Positions 39,564 through 48,994 are shown, numbered from the stretch's first letter. The stretch: DNA of 64,000 nt from Archangiaceae bacterium (GCA_016879935.1 JAACJQ010000101.1:17678-81677); one strand, 5' to 3'. Numbers and translations: made by a program. Notes: generated from the sequence alone by a model not told the origin.

Positions 39564-40649
39564 TTCGTTGGTGCCAAGGAACAGGCGGAGCCGCTCGACC
39601 TCCTCGTCGAACGAGCGACGAAACGCGACCCCGCCGGGCGGCTTGCCCGACACGAAGCCCGGCTGCACGTCGAGCACGCCGTCGGCGACCTTCGCGTTCG
39701 CCCAGCCCACCACCTGATCTCGCCACAGCATCGGCATCGCGTAGTACCCGAGCTTTCGTTTCGGCGCGGGCGTGTAGGCCTCGAAGCGGTACGTCCACCC
39801 GAAGAAGATCTCGAAGCGCTGGCGATCCCACACGAGGGGATCGAAGGGGGCGAGGAGCTTCACCACGTCGTCGACCTCGCCGCCTCGCACCGCCTCACCT
39901 TGCGGCAGAAACCAGTCGACGCCATCGATCCGATGACTGGGGAGCCGCCGCTTCGCGCGAGCCAGCGCTGCTGTCCGAAGGTGGCTCCATTGAGGAACAC
40001 CGCCGCGCAGGTAGCTCAGGAGCTTGCTCAAGCTCGTGGCGGGCAGCGGCGCATACTTGTTCACCACCGCGTCGATGAGCGCGTCGTGCGCCGCGAGCGG
40101 ATCGGCCGGTGGCTTCGTGGGCTCGCGAACGGCGTAGAGCCGAATGCCGCCCTCACGACGCGCGACCCGCAGCAGTCCGCGATAGTGCAGCCCGTCGAGC
40201 AGCTGCGTACTCACGTTCGAGCGGCCTCCGAACCAGTTGGTCGCCTTGCCGAGCCCGAGCGCTGTTTCGAGCTCACGAGGGTGCACGACGCCGCGCGCAC
40301 GCACTGCCTCGAGCACCAGGTTCGCCTTGCGCCACTGCGCTTTCGTCCACTCCCGGCGAGGCGTGCGCGGGTGCATCAGGGCGTGGAGCTCACGCGTCAC
40401 GAAGCCAGCGTTGACGAAGAAGTCTTCTTCGATGGGCAGCGTCGGGTACTTCCGCTCGAGATCACCCGCGCGATAGCCGACGACACGGTGACGAAGCGTC
40501 AAGTCCTGCGCGCGCGCCGGTGCCCGAATCGGGTCGGCCTGCACGAACCCGAGCCGAGTGAGGGCTCGAGGCAAGCTCGTGGGGCGGAAGAACGTGCGCG
40601 AGAGCGCGAACCGCCGCACGTCGGCCAGCGATGGAGGTAAACGCGCCAC
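39546..40649 (-). CDS. AlkX/YcaQ-like HTH_42 DNA glycosylase
   Basis: The 367-residue protein belongs to the HTH_42 (winged-helix) family, whose members AlkZ and YcaQ/AlkX unhook DNA interstrand crosslinks by cleaving N-glycosidic bonds. The catalytic QxD motif is at 37-39 (FVQADPI), the AlkX type rather than the QxQ of AlkZ. The rest follows the family through VDWFLPQGE-like and LLAPFDPLVWDR segments. GTG 40649 with GGAGG upstream gives the canonical N-terminus. It lies 43 bp from the upstream TPR gene. Confidence 0.88.
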   Translation of the reverse strand: MARLPPSLADVRRFALSRTFFRPTSLPRALTRLGFVQADPIRAPARAQDLTLRHRVVGYRAGDLERKYPTLPIEEDFFVNAGFVTRELHALMHPRTPRREWTKAQWRKANLVLEAVRARGVVHPRELETALGLGKATNWFGGRSNVSTQLLDGLHYRGLLRVARREGGIRLYAVREPTKPPADPLAAHDALIDAVVNKYAPLPATSLSKLLSYLRGGVPQWSHLRTAALARAKRRLPSHRIDGVDWFLPQGEAVRGGEVDDVVKLLAPFDPLVWDRQRFEIFFGWTYRFEAYTPAPKRKLGYYAMPMLWRDQVVGWANAKVADGVLDVQPGFVSGKPPGGVAFRRSFDEEVERLRLFLGTNEEGRTP

Positions 40650-40692
40650 GAGCCTCCAGTACTCCGAAGCCCTGCGCCTTCGCGAGTGCCGT

Positions 40693-41988
40693 CTACTGGA
40701 GATTGGCTTCGAGCTTCTTCGCCTCGGCCACCATCGGGTGGTTCGGCGGGGCGTCGCGGATGATGGCGTGCACCAGCTCGAGGGCCTGCTGCTTCTTGCC
40801 CAGCCGCGTGAACGCGAGCGCGGTGTTGTACGGCACGCGCCACTCGTTCGCCGGAGCGAGCTTCGCCGCCCGCTGGAGCAGCGTGAGGGCCTCGCCGTAC
40901 TTCGCGGCGACACTGCCCTCGAGGAACGAGGTCGCGAGGTTCACCAGCGGCCGCCAGTTGTCCGGCGCAGCGTCGATGGCCTTGCGGTACGCCGCCTCCG
41001 CCTTCTCGGGCAAAGGCACTGCCGCGTAGAGGTTGCCGAGCACGAAGTGCGCTTCCCACTGCGCGGGGTTCTTCTCGAGCAGCTGCTTCGCCACGCGCTC
41101 GGCCTTCTCGAAGTCTCCGACGAGCATCGACAGGTTGGCGAGGTTCAGCCACGCCTGCTCGTGCTGCGGCGCCACCTTCAGCTCCCGCTCGAGGTACGCC
41201 ACTGCGCCCGGGGCATCGTCGAGCATCATCGTCGCAGCGAGCGCCTTCTCGAGCAGCGCGGGGTGATCGCCGCACGCCTTCAGGCCGAGGTCGAGCATGT
41301 CGCGCGCGGCCTCGAACTCCTTCAGCTCGAAGAGCACGTCGCCCAGCGTGGCCCACGCGTCGACGTTCTTCGGCGCAAGATCTTTCGCCTTCTCGAGCGC
41401 CCGCAACGCCAGCCGGTGTTGCTTCCCAACGCGATACGCGAGCCCCAGAAAGAGGAAGCCGTCGGGGTTCGTCGGAGCCAGCCCCGTCGCCTGCGTGAGC
41501 GCGGCGACGGCCTCTTGCGCCCTGCCCTGCGACGCGAGGAACCGGCCGAGGTTGAACTGACAGAGGAACGAGTCGGTCGCCAGCTCGGCGCCCTTCTTCA
41601 TGGCGTCGAGCGCCAGCTCGTTCTCGTTGAGGCTCTCGTGCACGAGGCCGACGAGCGTCCACCCGAGGCCGTGACGCGGAGCGAGCCGCACCGCCGCCAT
41701 CGCGTGCACCTTCGCGGCGTCGAGCTGGCCGGTGAAGAGCGCCACCCGCGCGAGGCCCTGGTACGCCTCGGCGACCGACGGGTTTCGCTCGAGCACGGCT
41801 TCGTAGAGCGTCGCCGCCGAGTTCACGTCGCCCGCCGCCAGCTTCGCGTCGGCCGACTGCAACTTCGCCAGGGAGTCGGCGCGAGAGCCCTTCGCCTCTT
41901 CGTCTTCGCGGAAGAGCTTCTTCGCCTCGTCGTAGGCGCCAGCCTTCAGCGCTCGTTCGGCTCTTTGAAAGCGATCGGAATCGGCCAT
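40693..41988 (-). CDS. TPR-repeat protein
   Basis: The 431-residue protein has about ten tetratricopeptide units (~40-425) with typical A-x-x-x-Y/L-G-x-A and P-ending helices and no signal peptide or membrane helix. It would act as a cytoplasmic protein-interaction scaffold. The ATG at 41988 lies inside the 3' end of the upstream 573-residue protein gene (overlap of 43 bp), which suggests coupling. A GTG nine bases upstream is an alternative start. Confidence 0.85.
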   Translation of the reverse strand: MADSDRFQRAERALKAGAYDEAKKLFREDEEAKGSRADSLAKLQSADAKLAAGDVNSAATLYEAVLERNPSVAEAYQGLARVALFTGQLDAAKVHAMAAVRLAPRHGLGWTLVGLVHESLNENELALDAMKKGAELATDSFLCQFNLGRFLASQGRAQEAVAALTQATGLAPTNPDGFLFLGLAYRVGKQHRLALRALEKAKDLAPKNVDAWATLGDVLFELKEFEAARDMLDLGLKACGDHPALLEKALAATMMLDDAPGAVAYLERELKVAPQHEQAWLNLANLSMLVGDFEKAERVAKQLLEKNPAQWEAHFVLGNLYAAVPLPEKAEAAYRKAIDAAPDNWRPLVNLATSFLEGSVAAKYGEALTLLQRAAKLAPANEWRVPYNTALAFTRLGKKQQALELVHAIIRDAPPNHPMVAEAKKLEANLQ

Positions 41989-43667
41989 GGGGACCACAGC
42001 ATCACCATTGGGGGAGTGAAGAAAGGAGGAGTCAACCGGACGAACTCACGCGGAATCGACGGCGTGGGAGAGGGAGGGTGCAGCCAGCGTGAAGCCCAAC
42101 GCGCCGTCTTGCCGACCGCCGCCGTCGCGTCCCAGAAGTCGACCTTGCCGTCGTGGTTCACGTCGGCTGCGTTCTTCACCAGCTGGCCGATCTGCCGAAC
42201 GTCGATCTCGACCGTCGCGGAGCCACCGAGGCCGACGCCGAGCGCCGCTCCGACGCTGCCGCCGATCTTCAGCTTGCCGTCTTCGTAGCCGATGATGCCC
42301 GAGGCCCGCGCTTCGGCGCCCGCGCTCGCGTAGCCGCTGGCCACCACCGCGAAGGGCCCAGCCGAGAAACGAACTTCGCCTTCGATCTTCGCGACCGCCG
42401 AGGCGCCGACTTCACCCTTCGCGATGGCCGTCGGCGGATCGATGGTGACCTGCACCGTGCCAGTGGCTTCGGCGACCGCTTCAGCCGAGGCGCGCGCGTG
42501 GCCGTCGACCGCTGCGTTCATCTCGACGCCGCCGATGGTCACGCTCTGCGTCTGCGCATGGCCGTTGACTTCAGCCTCGACCGACACGCCGACCTTCGCG
42601 TTCACCGAAGCGTTGAGGCCGTTGAGATCGAGACGCCCCTGCGCGTCGACGCTCGCCCGCGCTTCGGCCTTCACCCGCGCGTCGTAGCTCGCCTCGCCGA
42701 ACCGGCCCGAGACGCGGCCAGACGTCTGCGCGGTGACGCTCGCGACCGCTTCACGGCTGAACTGCCCGCTCACGCTCTTGCCGTCGAACTGCGCGCTCTG
42801 CTGGCCGCTCACGCCGTACTTCGCGACGACCGAGCCGTGTTCACCCTCGGCGAGCGTCTTCTCGTGCATGCGCGAGGGGTCGACTTCTCCCGACCACTCC
42901 GCGGGCTCGAGGCCCATCCAGTCGAGCACCTTGCCGGCGCGCTCGGAGATCTTGTCGGCCCGCGCGGCGATCTTCGACGCATCGGCCTCGCGCTCGTGGA
43001 GCACGCTCTTGTTGACGCTGGTGCCCTTCTTCCAATCGGCGCCACCGCCCAGCGTGAAGATGCCGTCTTCGTACGTGGTGGACGACGCGGTCTCGAGCTC
43101 CGACCCGTTCGCCCGCTTCTCGTTGCGCGTCACCGTCTGCTCGCCCTGCTGCCGAACGGTGGTGACGTCAGAGGCCGTGTGCACGTTGCCGCGCGAGTCG
43201 CTCGACTTCGAGTGCGTGGCGCGGCGGGTCGCGTTCTCGACCGTCTGCTCGCGGCGGTCTTTCGTGATGCCGTAGACGTCGGCGCTCTTCGTGGTGACGG
43301 TGGTGCGCTCGGTGTCACCCTTCTGCGAAATGGTCTCGAGGCGCGAGTCGCTCGAACGGCGGCCCAGCATGTCGGTGCGCTCGGTGAACTCGCTCGAGGT
43401 GTCGCGGCCGGGGCGGGTCGTCTGCTTCGAGTACTCGAGCGTCGACTCGAGCAGCTTGCCTTCCGACTTCGTGAGCGTCTGGTTCGTCTCGACGCCGTGG
43501 CGCTGCGACGACTTGCGCTTCGTGACAGTGCCGTCTTCGGCCGTCGTCACCTCGGCCGAGGTCGACTTCTCGAGGCGGGCCACGTCTTGCGCGAGCCGCT
43601 TCGACGCGGCCCGCTTCTCGGCCGCCGCCGTCTTCGCCGCCTTCGCCCTGGAGTTGACCCGAACCAC
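41946..43667 (-). CDS. large repetitive Ala/Gly/Thr-rich protein of unknown function
   Basis: The 573-residue protein has a charged Thr/Ser/Arg-rich N-terminal half (~1-220) with TTKSADVYGITKDRREQTVE-like segments and a C-terminal half (~290-490) of Ala/Gly/Val strands that alternate like amphipathic beta hairpins (VGVSVEAEVNGHAQ). An EF-hand/dockerin-type loop, DVNHDGKVDFWDA, is at 502-514, and a Pro-rich tail follows. There is no signal peptide. GTG 43667 follows AAGGAG. I do not recognise the family; a surface, adhesion or polymorphic-toxin-like structural role is possible. Its end overlaps the TPR gene. Confidence 0.75.
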   Translation of the reverse strand: MVRVNSRAKAAKTAAAEKRAASKRLAQDVARLEKSTSAEVTTAEDGTVTKRKSSQRHGVETNQTLTKSEGKLLESTLEYSKQTTRPGRDTSSEFTERTDMLGRRSSDSRLETISQKGDTERTTVTTKSADVYGITKDRREQTVENATRRATHSKSSDSRGNVHTASDVTTVRQQGEQTVTRNEKRANGSELETASSTTYEDGIFTLGGGADWKKGTSVNKSVLHEREADASKIAARADKISERAGKVLDWMGLEPAEWSGEVDPSRMHEKTLAEGEHGSVVAKYGVSGQQSAQFDGKSVSGQFSREAVASVTAQTSGRVSGRFGEASYDARVKAEARASVDAQGRLDLNGLNASVNAKVGVSVEAEVNGHAQTQSVTIGGVEMNAAVDGHARASAEAVAEATGTVQVTIDPPTAIAKGEVGASAVAKIEGEVRFSAGPFAVVASGYASAGAEARASGIIGYEDGKLKIGGSVGAALGVGLGGSATVEIDVRQIGQLVKNAADVNHDGKVDFWDATAAVGKTARWASRWLHPPSPTPSIPREFVRLTPPFFTPPMVMLWSPWPIPIAFKEPNER

Positions 43668-43740
43668 GCAGATCTCCTTGAAGAACCCTCAGGAGAATAA
43701 TCGCCCAGCCGGGTGGGATGTTGTGCGCCGAGAAACCAGC

Positions 43741-44397
43741 TCATTTTACATCTGACGAGGAGAGCCCAACCCCAGCAGCCAGTTGGAGCACCTCGGCGAC
43801 CAGGGCATCGGCACGCGCTCCGTGCCCCCAGACCTCGACGTCGAGCTCGTTGGTGGCCACCACGTCGGTGCGCTCATCCATCACGCAGACGCCGCTGCCA
43901 TCAGCCAGCCTGAGGATCATGCCGGTCTGGTACTCGTTCAGATCGACCCTGAGGTGAATGGGCTCGGAGCCGGGGCCGAGCGTGTCGAGGGCCGCTTTGA
44001 AGGCGGCACCGCGGGTCGAGGGCGAGACGCTGAGCCGGCGGGTGACGAGCGGCTCGGGCGTCGTCTCGGCGATCACCCAGTCGAGGTACTTGCCGAAGCC
44101 GCGCTCGACTGGAACCTCGAGCACCTCGGGCACCTGATACGGGTGCAACGACTTCACGCGGGCGATGAGGCGCTCCACCAGCGCGGCCTGCGTCTTCATG
44201 ACGAGCAACACCTCGGGCTCGTCGTGAATCGTGCCTTCCCAGCGGTAGATGGAGCGGATCTTCGGAATCAGGTTCGCGCAGGCGATGAGGCGCTCTTCGA
44301 CGAGCGTGCGCCCCAGCGTTGCGGCGACGGGTTCATCGGGAGCCGTCACCAGCACCACCCGAACCGAAGGCTCGACGGCCTTCGCCTTCTTTCCCAC
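43741..44397 (-). CDS. CutA1 divalent-ion-tolerance domain with extra C-terminal domain
   Basis: The 218-residue protein has an N-terminal ~105 residues that match CutA1: RTLVEERLIACANLIPKI, SIYRWEGTIHDEPEVLLVMKT, and SLHPYQVPEVLEVPVERG. CutA1 forms compact trimers and is implicated in metal tolerance. The remaining ~105 residues (YLDWVIAETTPEPL onward) are not typical of CutA1, so this is a fusion or extended form. GTG 44397 shares a base with the upstream gene's TAG, giving tight coupling to the ECF unit. Confidence 0.85.
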   Translation of the reverse strand: MGKKAKAVEPSVRVVLVTAPDEPVAATLGRTLVEERLIACANLIPKIRSIYRWEGTIHDEPEVLLVMKTQAALVERLIARVKSLHPYQVPEVLEVPVERGFGKYLDWVIAETTPEPLVTRRLSVSPSTRGAAFKAALDTLGPGSEPIHLRVDLNEYQTGMILRLADGSGVCVMDERTDVVATNELDVEVWGHGARADALVAEVLQLAAGVGLSSSDVK

Positions 44398-45587
44398 TAC
44401 AGCTTCACCTCGGAGGTGACGTTTCTTCCATCACTGAGCGTGACGACGACCTTCGCGACGACGCCTCTGACTCGCTCGGCGGCGCCCACGTCGAAGTGCA
44501 GGCCGTGATCTCCGACCTCGTGGGCCACGCTGCGCTGAGGTTGATCTGGCAGGTAGACGGCGGCGGCGGCGAAGCGATCCTGGCGACGGGGTTGAACCAC
44601 CACCTGGACACGCTGCTTCGTGCGGAACACTAACAGCTTGAACTCGGTGCGCTCCTCGACGACCTCGGGAGCCTCTCTCGCCGTGCGCTCGACGGGCAGC
44701 TGCAGCACCGGAGCAACCTTCATCACGGGCTCGTCCTTCGTCAGCGCTGCGATCTCGAGATCGCCCTCTTCCATCGCCTTGAGCGCCAGCATCAGCTCGG
44801 GGTCGCTCTCGGCGGCTTTGCGAATCGCGTCAGCGTCGGCGTTGCTGGCCATTCCAAGGTCGAAGCGAAACAACTCGTCGAACCCGAACCGCCGCGTGCG
44901 CTTCTGCATCACCAGCTCGTGGGCCGCCTGGGCGCCTTTCGGGAGGCTGCCGCGGGCTTCACCACCGAGCACCTTCACCACCAGGTCGTGCTCGAGACCC
45001 GACTTCTCCGACAACCACCACGCGGCCGCGCGCCGCTCGGTGTCCAGAATCGCCAGCTCGTCACGGCGATCGGCGTTGAGCGCGGTGAGGCGGGTACAAC
45101 ACCTGCGGGCCAGCTCATCGGCGGCGGCGAGCTCGTGATTCAACCGCCCCAGCACAACCGTGGCGCCTGGCCGGCCCTTCGTACCCATTCGCTCGAGTGA
45201 GACTCGCGCAGACTCGAGCCGGTCGCGCGCCATCAAGGCCTGCATCGCCCACGTCGTCAGCGTCTTGCCGTCGGCGTCACTCTCGGGAATCGCGGCGTCG
45301 ACGGCTTGATCGGCAGCGCGCTCGACCCGCGCCCGTACTTCGGCCGCTTTCACGCCATCGGCCCACGAGGAGAGACCCTTCTCGGGGAGCGCCGCGAGCG
45401 CCGCGTCGATGAGCTTCTCGTCGCAGGGCACCTTCGCGCGCCGACGGAGCAGATCGCCCGCGGCCTCCAGCATTCGTCCCACCACCGGGGCCGGGTCTCC
45501 GGGTCGACTCGCCGCTTCAAGCTCCGCTCTCAACGACTCGAGTTCTGCGATGCGGGCCTGATACTTTTCGATGGGCGAGACGGTCAC
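44397..45587 (-). CDS. unknown protein coupled to an ECF sigma factor
   Basis: The 396-residue soluble protein starts at GTG 45587, overlapping the sigma-factor stop as GTGA, with GGAGGAG upstream. Two helical parts (~1-200; DRRDELAILDTERRAAAWW) flank a middle with a FGFDELFRFDLG segment and a beta-rich C-terminus that includes KLLVFRTKQRVQVVVQP. It has no membrane helix, unlike common anti-sigma factors. Cys pairs occur at CCTRL only. The position strongly suggests a regulator or target of the sigma factor, but no known anti-sigma fold can be recognised. Confidence 0.75.
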   Translation of the reverse strand: MTVSPIEKYQARIAELESLRAELEAASRPGDPAPVVGRMLEAAGDLLRRRAKVPCDEKLIDAALAALPEKGLSSWADGVKAAEVRARVERAADQAVDAAIPESDADGKTLTTWAMQALMARDRLESARVSLERMGTKGRPGATVVLGRLNHELAAADELARRCCTRLTALNADRRDELAILDTERRAAAWWLSEKSGLEHDLVVKVLGGEARGSLPKGAQAAHELVMQKRTRRFGFDELFRFDLGMASNADADAIRKAAESDPELMLALKAMEEGDLEIAALTKDEPVMKVAPVLQLPVERTAREAPEVVEERTEFKLLVFRTKQRVQVVVQPRRQDRFAAAAVYLPDQPQRSVAHEVGDHGLHFDVGAAERVRGVVAKVVVTLSDGRNVTSEVKL

Positions 45588-46237
45588 GGCTGCTCCTCCT
45601 TGCGTGCTTCGAGCACGTACGACTTGAGCCACGCCTGCGCGCGGCTGACACGTTTGTACGAGTTGACGACGGTGATGCCGAGCTGACGGGCGACCTCTTC
45701 GTGATCGTCCATGTCCTGGTGGTGGTACAGATCCCACGCGGCGGCCTCGTTCGGGTGCTCTTCCTGGAGCTTCCTGAACGCGGCCCAGTACTCTTCGTTC
45801 GCTTCTTTGGCCTCGGCCTTCGCCGCTGAGAAAGCGACGGCGCGGTTGGCTTCGGCAAGCGACTCTTCCCGCTCGTCCTCTTCGTCTCCGCGCGGGCCTT
45901 CGGCCAGCTCTTCACGCTGGCGGCGATACCGATCGATCGCGCAGTGCTTCACGATGCGCAGAAAGAACGTCTTCGGCGAGGCGGCCTTGCCCGGCATCTG
46001 CTCGGACACACCGCGAAACTGATCGAGCCCACGAGACATGAACTTCGCGGCGGCGTCTTGAAACACTTCGTCGACGTCGTCCGGGGAGCCCCTCATGAAC
46101 GCGCCCTGAACGCGCCGAATGACGGTGGTGGAGGGGTCTCTCCAGCGAAAGACGAGCTCTCCAAGCTGCTTCTTGAAGTCGCGGCCTTCGGCTTTACGTT
46201 TCGAAATGTCGGCGAAGAGTTCGTCGTCGTTGAGCAT
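45584..46237 (-). CDS. ECF-type RNA polymerase sigma factor
   Basis: The 217-residue sigma-70-family protein has region 2 (~35-110) with FFLRIVKHCAIDRYRRQRE and region 4 (~170-210) with EEVARQLGITVVNSYKRVSRAQAWL, an HTH. It lacks regions 1 and 3, as in ECF factors. ATG 46237 (MLNDDELF) is preferred over the frame to 46279. Two genes follow it with overlapping starts. The region between 46238 and 46332 holds no gene. Confidence 0.9.
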   Translation of the reverse strand: MLNDDELFADISKRKAEGRDFKKQLGELVFRWRDPSTTVIRRVQGAFMRGSPDDVDEVFQDAAAKFMSRGLDQFRGVSEQMPGKAASPKTFFLRIVKHCAIDRYRRQREELAEGPRGDEEDEREESLAEANRAVAFSAAKAEAKEANEEYWAAFRKLQEEHPNEAAAWDLYHHQDMDDHEEVARQLGITVVNSYKRVSRAQAWLKSYVLEARKEEQP

Positions 46238-46332
46238 GGGCGAAGGCCGTCGACCATAGCCGCTCTGACGAACCCCCAAACCAATTCCTGACTGTGCTCA
46301 ATCAGGAGTGGGATCAGGCACTTGGGCCTCGG

Positions 46333-48159
46333 TCAGGCCGCTCGTTCTTTCATCGGGGTGAGCAGGGTGACGCGGGCGACTTCGAGGGGCGCCTCGACGC
46401 CCTTGAGCCTGGCGGCGTAGCGCTCCGAGACGGTCTGGGCATCGATCAGCCCGTTGGTGATGGCCTGCTCGACGACGTTGGCTGGCACGACGATCTCGCC
46501 GGGCCGGGCCTCGTTCTGCAGGCGAGCGGCGACGTTGACGGTCTGCCCGAAGTAGTCGAGCACCTTGTTCGCGGTGGCGATGAAGCCGGAGCCGCCGAAG
46601 ACGCCCAGCTTGAGCGAGGTGCGTGCCCCCTGAGGGTCGACCAACCGGAAGGCTTCGAAGTCCTTCAGCATGTCGCGCGCGCCAGCGATGGCCGCGAGCT
46701 CGTCGGGGAAGACGGCCATGACCGCGTCGCCCATCGTCTTCACCACCGAGCCGCCATGCTTCTCGATCGCCTTCGTGAGCACCTCGAAGTGCGCCTGCAC
46801 GAAGCGAAACGCTTCGGCGTCTCCGGCGCGCGTGTACATGTCGGTGGAGCCGGTGAGATCGCTGAAGACGAGGGCGAAGCGCTGCACCGAGAGCGAGAGG
46901 CCGGGCCGGAGCACCTGCGACGAGAAGTCGCGGCGGAAGATCGGCAGCATCATCACGTCGCGCGCGGTGGCAGCGAGGCTGGCCCACGCCGCCTTCTCGA
47001 GCTTCACGTGCCGCTCCGACTCGCCGAGCGACTTCACCGAGATCTCGGCGCGCGGGCTCACCTGAAAACGCTCGGGCCACTCGACGCCCTCTTCGGGAAT
47101 CTGGAACTGCGCCGGAGCGCCCTCCTTCGCCGCGACGAGCGCTGCCTTGCCGCCGCGCATGAAGAGGCGGAACAACCCTTCTTCGTCTGGCACCCGCAAG
47201 ATGGCGGTGCCTGCCTTCGAGAGAATGGCCTGGCTCACCACGTGGGGCATTCGCGCGGGGCTGCCCACGCAGAACGGGCCCACTTCGACGACGCGAACGC
47301 CCTCGACGGGCCGGAAGGTGGCCTCGACGGCGTCATCGAAGTCGAGTCCGAAGCCAATCTCGCAGAGCTGACAGAAGCCGTGGGTCGTCAGCTCCTGCAA
47401 CGAGTCGATCGACGACGCGCCCGTGCGACAGCTCGGGCAGACGATGTCCCACCGGAGCTGGAGCAGGCCAGCGCGCACCGCCAGCAGACACGCGGTCAGC
47501 ACCTCGCGCCGCGGCGCCTTCCACTCGTCTGCCAGCTCGTAGGGTCTGATGCGCATGACGCGATCGTCGGGGGCCTGGGCGACGAGATCGACCAGCAGAC
47601 GGCCCAGCTCGCCCGCGCCGCTCTCCCGCAGCAGGGCCGCAGCACGATCGAGTCGCTCCTGTTGAACGGGGTGAACTGGAGGGAGCGCTGGCGGCCGCCC
47701 GTTGCGAACGAGCGATTGATCGAGCAGCACGATCGCATCGACGAGCTTCTTGAGCGTCATCGAGGCCGAGAAGCGCACCACGGGAGCGAGGAAGACGCTG
47801 CGCGGCCAGAGCGTCAGCGTCACCGAGACGCGGCTGTTCACGCCTTTGGCTTCGGTGGCGTACGCGATGTCGAGCCGCTCCACGGGCCCCGACTGCATGT
47901 CGCGCCGCACCTTGAGCGACTTCATGAAGTCGAACTCGTAGGGCTTCTCCGCCCACGTCACCTCGAACCCACCGAGGCGGGTCCTCACGAGGTATCGCGC
48001 CGCGCTGCCAGCTGCGTTCGCGCCCGCGACCGCGAGCCGCTCATTGCCCATCGCCCGGTTGAGCGACTCGGTGTCGGACAGACCCTTCCAGATCGCGCAC
48101 ACGTCGCTCTCGCACTCGACCCACTGCTGGAGGACGATCTCTTTCGACACTCGAGACAC
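46333..48159 (-). CDS. class III adenylate/guanylate cyclase with START-like N-terminus and zinc finger
   Basis: In the 608-residue protein the N-terminal ~190 residues look SRPBCC/START-like, then a DUF5939-type zinc-binding region carries CPSC and CQLC (~245-275). The C-terminal catalytic domain (~415-595) has the metal-binding aspartates in FSDLTGST and KTMGDAVMAVF, the core motifs of class III cyclases. This layout occurs in Myxococcota and links a ligand-binding module to cyclic nucleotide synthesis. It reads as cytosolic. The nucleotide specificity is not clear from sequence. It is divergent from the phosphatase gene. Confidence 0.9.
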   Translation of the reverse strand: MSRVSKEIVLQQWVECESDVCAIWKGLSDTESLNRAMGNERLAVAGANAAGSAARYLVRTRLGGFEVTWAEKPYEFDFMKSLKVRRDMQSGPVERLDIAYATEAKGVNSRVSVTLTLWPRSVFLAPVVRFSASMTLKKLVDAIVLLDQSLVRNGRPPALPPVHPVQQERLDRAAALLRESGAGELGRLLVDLVAQAPDDRVMRIRPYELADEWKAPRREVLTACLLAVRAGLLQLRWDIVCPSCRTGASSIDSLQELTTHGFCQLCEIGFGLDFDDAVEATFRPVEGVRVVEVGPFCVGSPARMPHVVSQAILSKAGTAILRVPDEEGLFRLFMRGGKAALVAAKEGAPAQFQIPEEGVEWPERFQVSPRAEISVKSLGESERHVKLEKAAWASLAATARDVMMLPIFRRDFSSQVLRPGLSLSVQRFALVFSDLTGSTDMYTRAGDAEAFRFVQAHFEVLTKAIEKHGGSVVKTMGDAVMAVFPDELAAIAGARDMLKDFEAFRLVDPQGARTSLKLGVFGGSGFIATANKVLDYFGQTVNVAARLQNEARPGEIVVPANVVEQAITNGLIDAQTVSERYAARLKGVEAPLEVARVTLLTPMKERAA

Positions 48160-48289
48160 CTTTCGAACGAGGTCAGACAGTGGATTGGAGGGCCGTCAGT
48201 TGCCCCCAGGACGGCGAGGGTACACTGCATGACAGCGTGCGCGAGCCTCCTACCCCTTCAATGACCCGCGTTGGCGGGAGGAGTCTGTC

Positions 48290-48994
48290 GTGAGCCGCAC
48301 CATCGTCATCGGAGATCTGCACGGCTGCTTCGACGAAGCACTCGCCCTGCTCGATCGCCTCGCGGTCACCTCGAGCGATCGCGTCATCTTCGCAGGAGAC
48401 CTCGTCGACCGAGGCCCGAAGCCCCGCGAGTGTGTCGAGCTCGCCATGAAACACGAGTGTGTGCTCGGCAATCACGAAGAGAAGCACCTGCAGCAGAGAA
48501 AGCGCGCGGCAGAAAAGCTGTCTCCCGATCACCTCGAGACGCGCAAGGCGCTCGGCGACGAGCACTACGCGTACTTCGCGAAATTGCCCCTCTTCATTCG
48601 ACTGCCCGAGTTCGGCGCGGCGGTCGTGCATGCAGGGTGTTTCCCCGACGTTCCGCTCGAACGGCAGTCGGCGCATCACCTGCTCCATCTGCAGCACATC
48701 AACCCGCCAGCGACGAAGTCGTACTGGCCATCGAAAGCGCCGGCTGATCACCGCTTCTGGACGAACTTCTGGCGCGGCCCGGAGCGGATCATCTTCGGGC
48801 ACTCCGTGCTCGATCGGCCGCTCGTCACCGAGTGGGCCGTCGGTGTCGACACGGGAGCCGTGTTCGGTCACGGGCTGACCGCCCTCGTGCTGCCGGAGTG
48901 GACGCTCGTGACGGTTCCGAGTCGTGACTTCTCGGGCGGGAGGAAAACGGTCGCGAAGTACGACGTGCAGGCCGGCGTCAGGGCGTTCTCGTGA
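48290..48994 (+). CDS. PPP-family metallophosphatase (Ser/Thr phosphatase-like)
   Basis: The 234-residue protein has the PPP signatures GDLHGCFDE, GDLVDRGPK and GNHEEKH plus later histidines in VVHAGC and FGHS, giving a binuclear metal site. It could dephosphorylate proteins or cleave Ap4A (ApaH-like); the small size is closer to bacterial PrpA/PrpB-type phosphatases. GTG 48290 follows GGGAGGAG. Two Ser/Thr kinases occur elsewhere in the window but no direct link is shown. The 3' end overlaps the convergent membrane gene by 17 bp. Confidence 0.92.
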   Translation: MSRTIVIGDLHGCFDEALALLDRLAVTSSDRVIFAGDLVDRGPKPRECVELAMKHECVLGNHEEKHLQQRKRAAEKLSPDHLETRKALGDEHYAYFAKLPLFIRLPEFGAAVVHAGCFPDVPLERQSAHHLLHLQHINPPATKSYWPSKAPADHRFWTNFWRGPERIIFGHSVLDRPLVTEWAVGVDTGAVFGHGLTALVLPEWTLVTVPSRDFSGGRKTVAKYDVQAGVRAFS

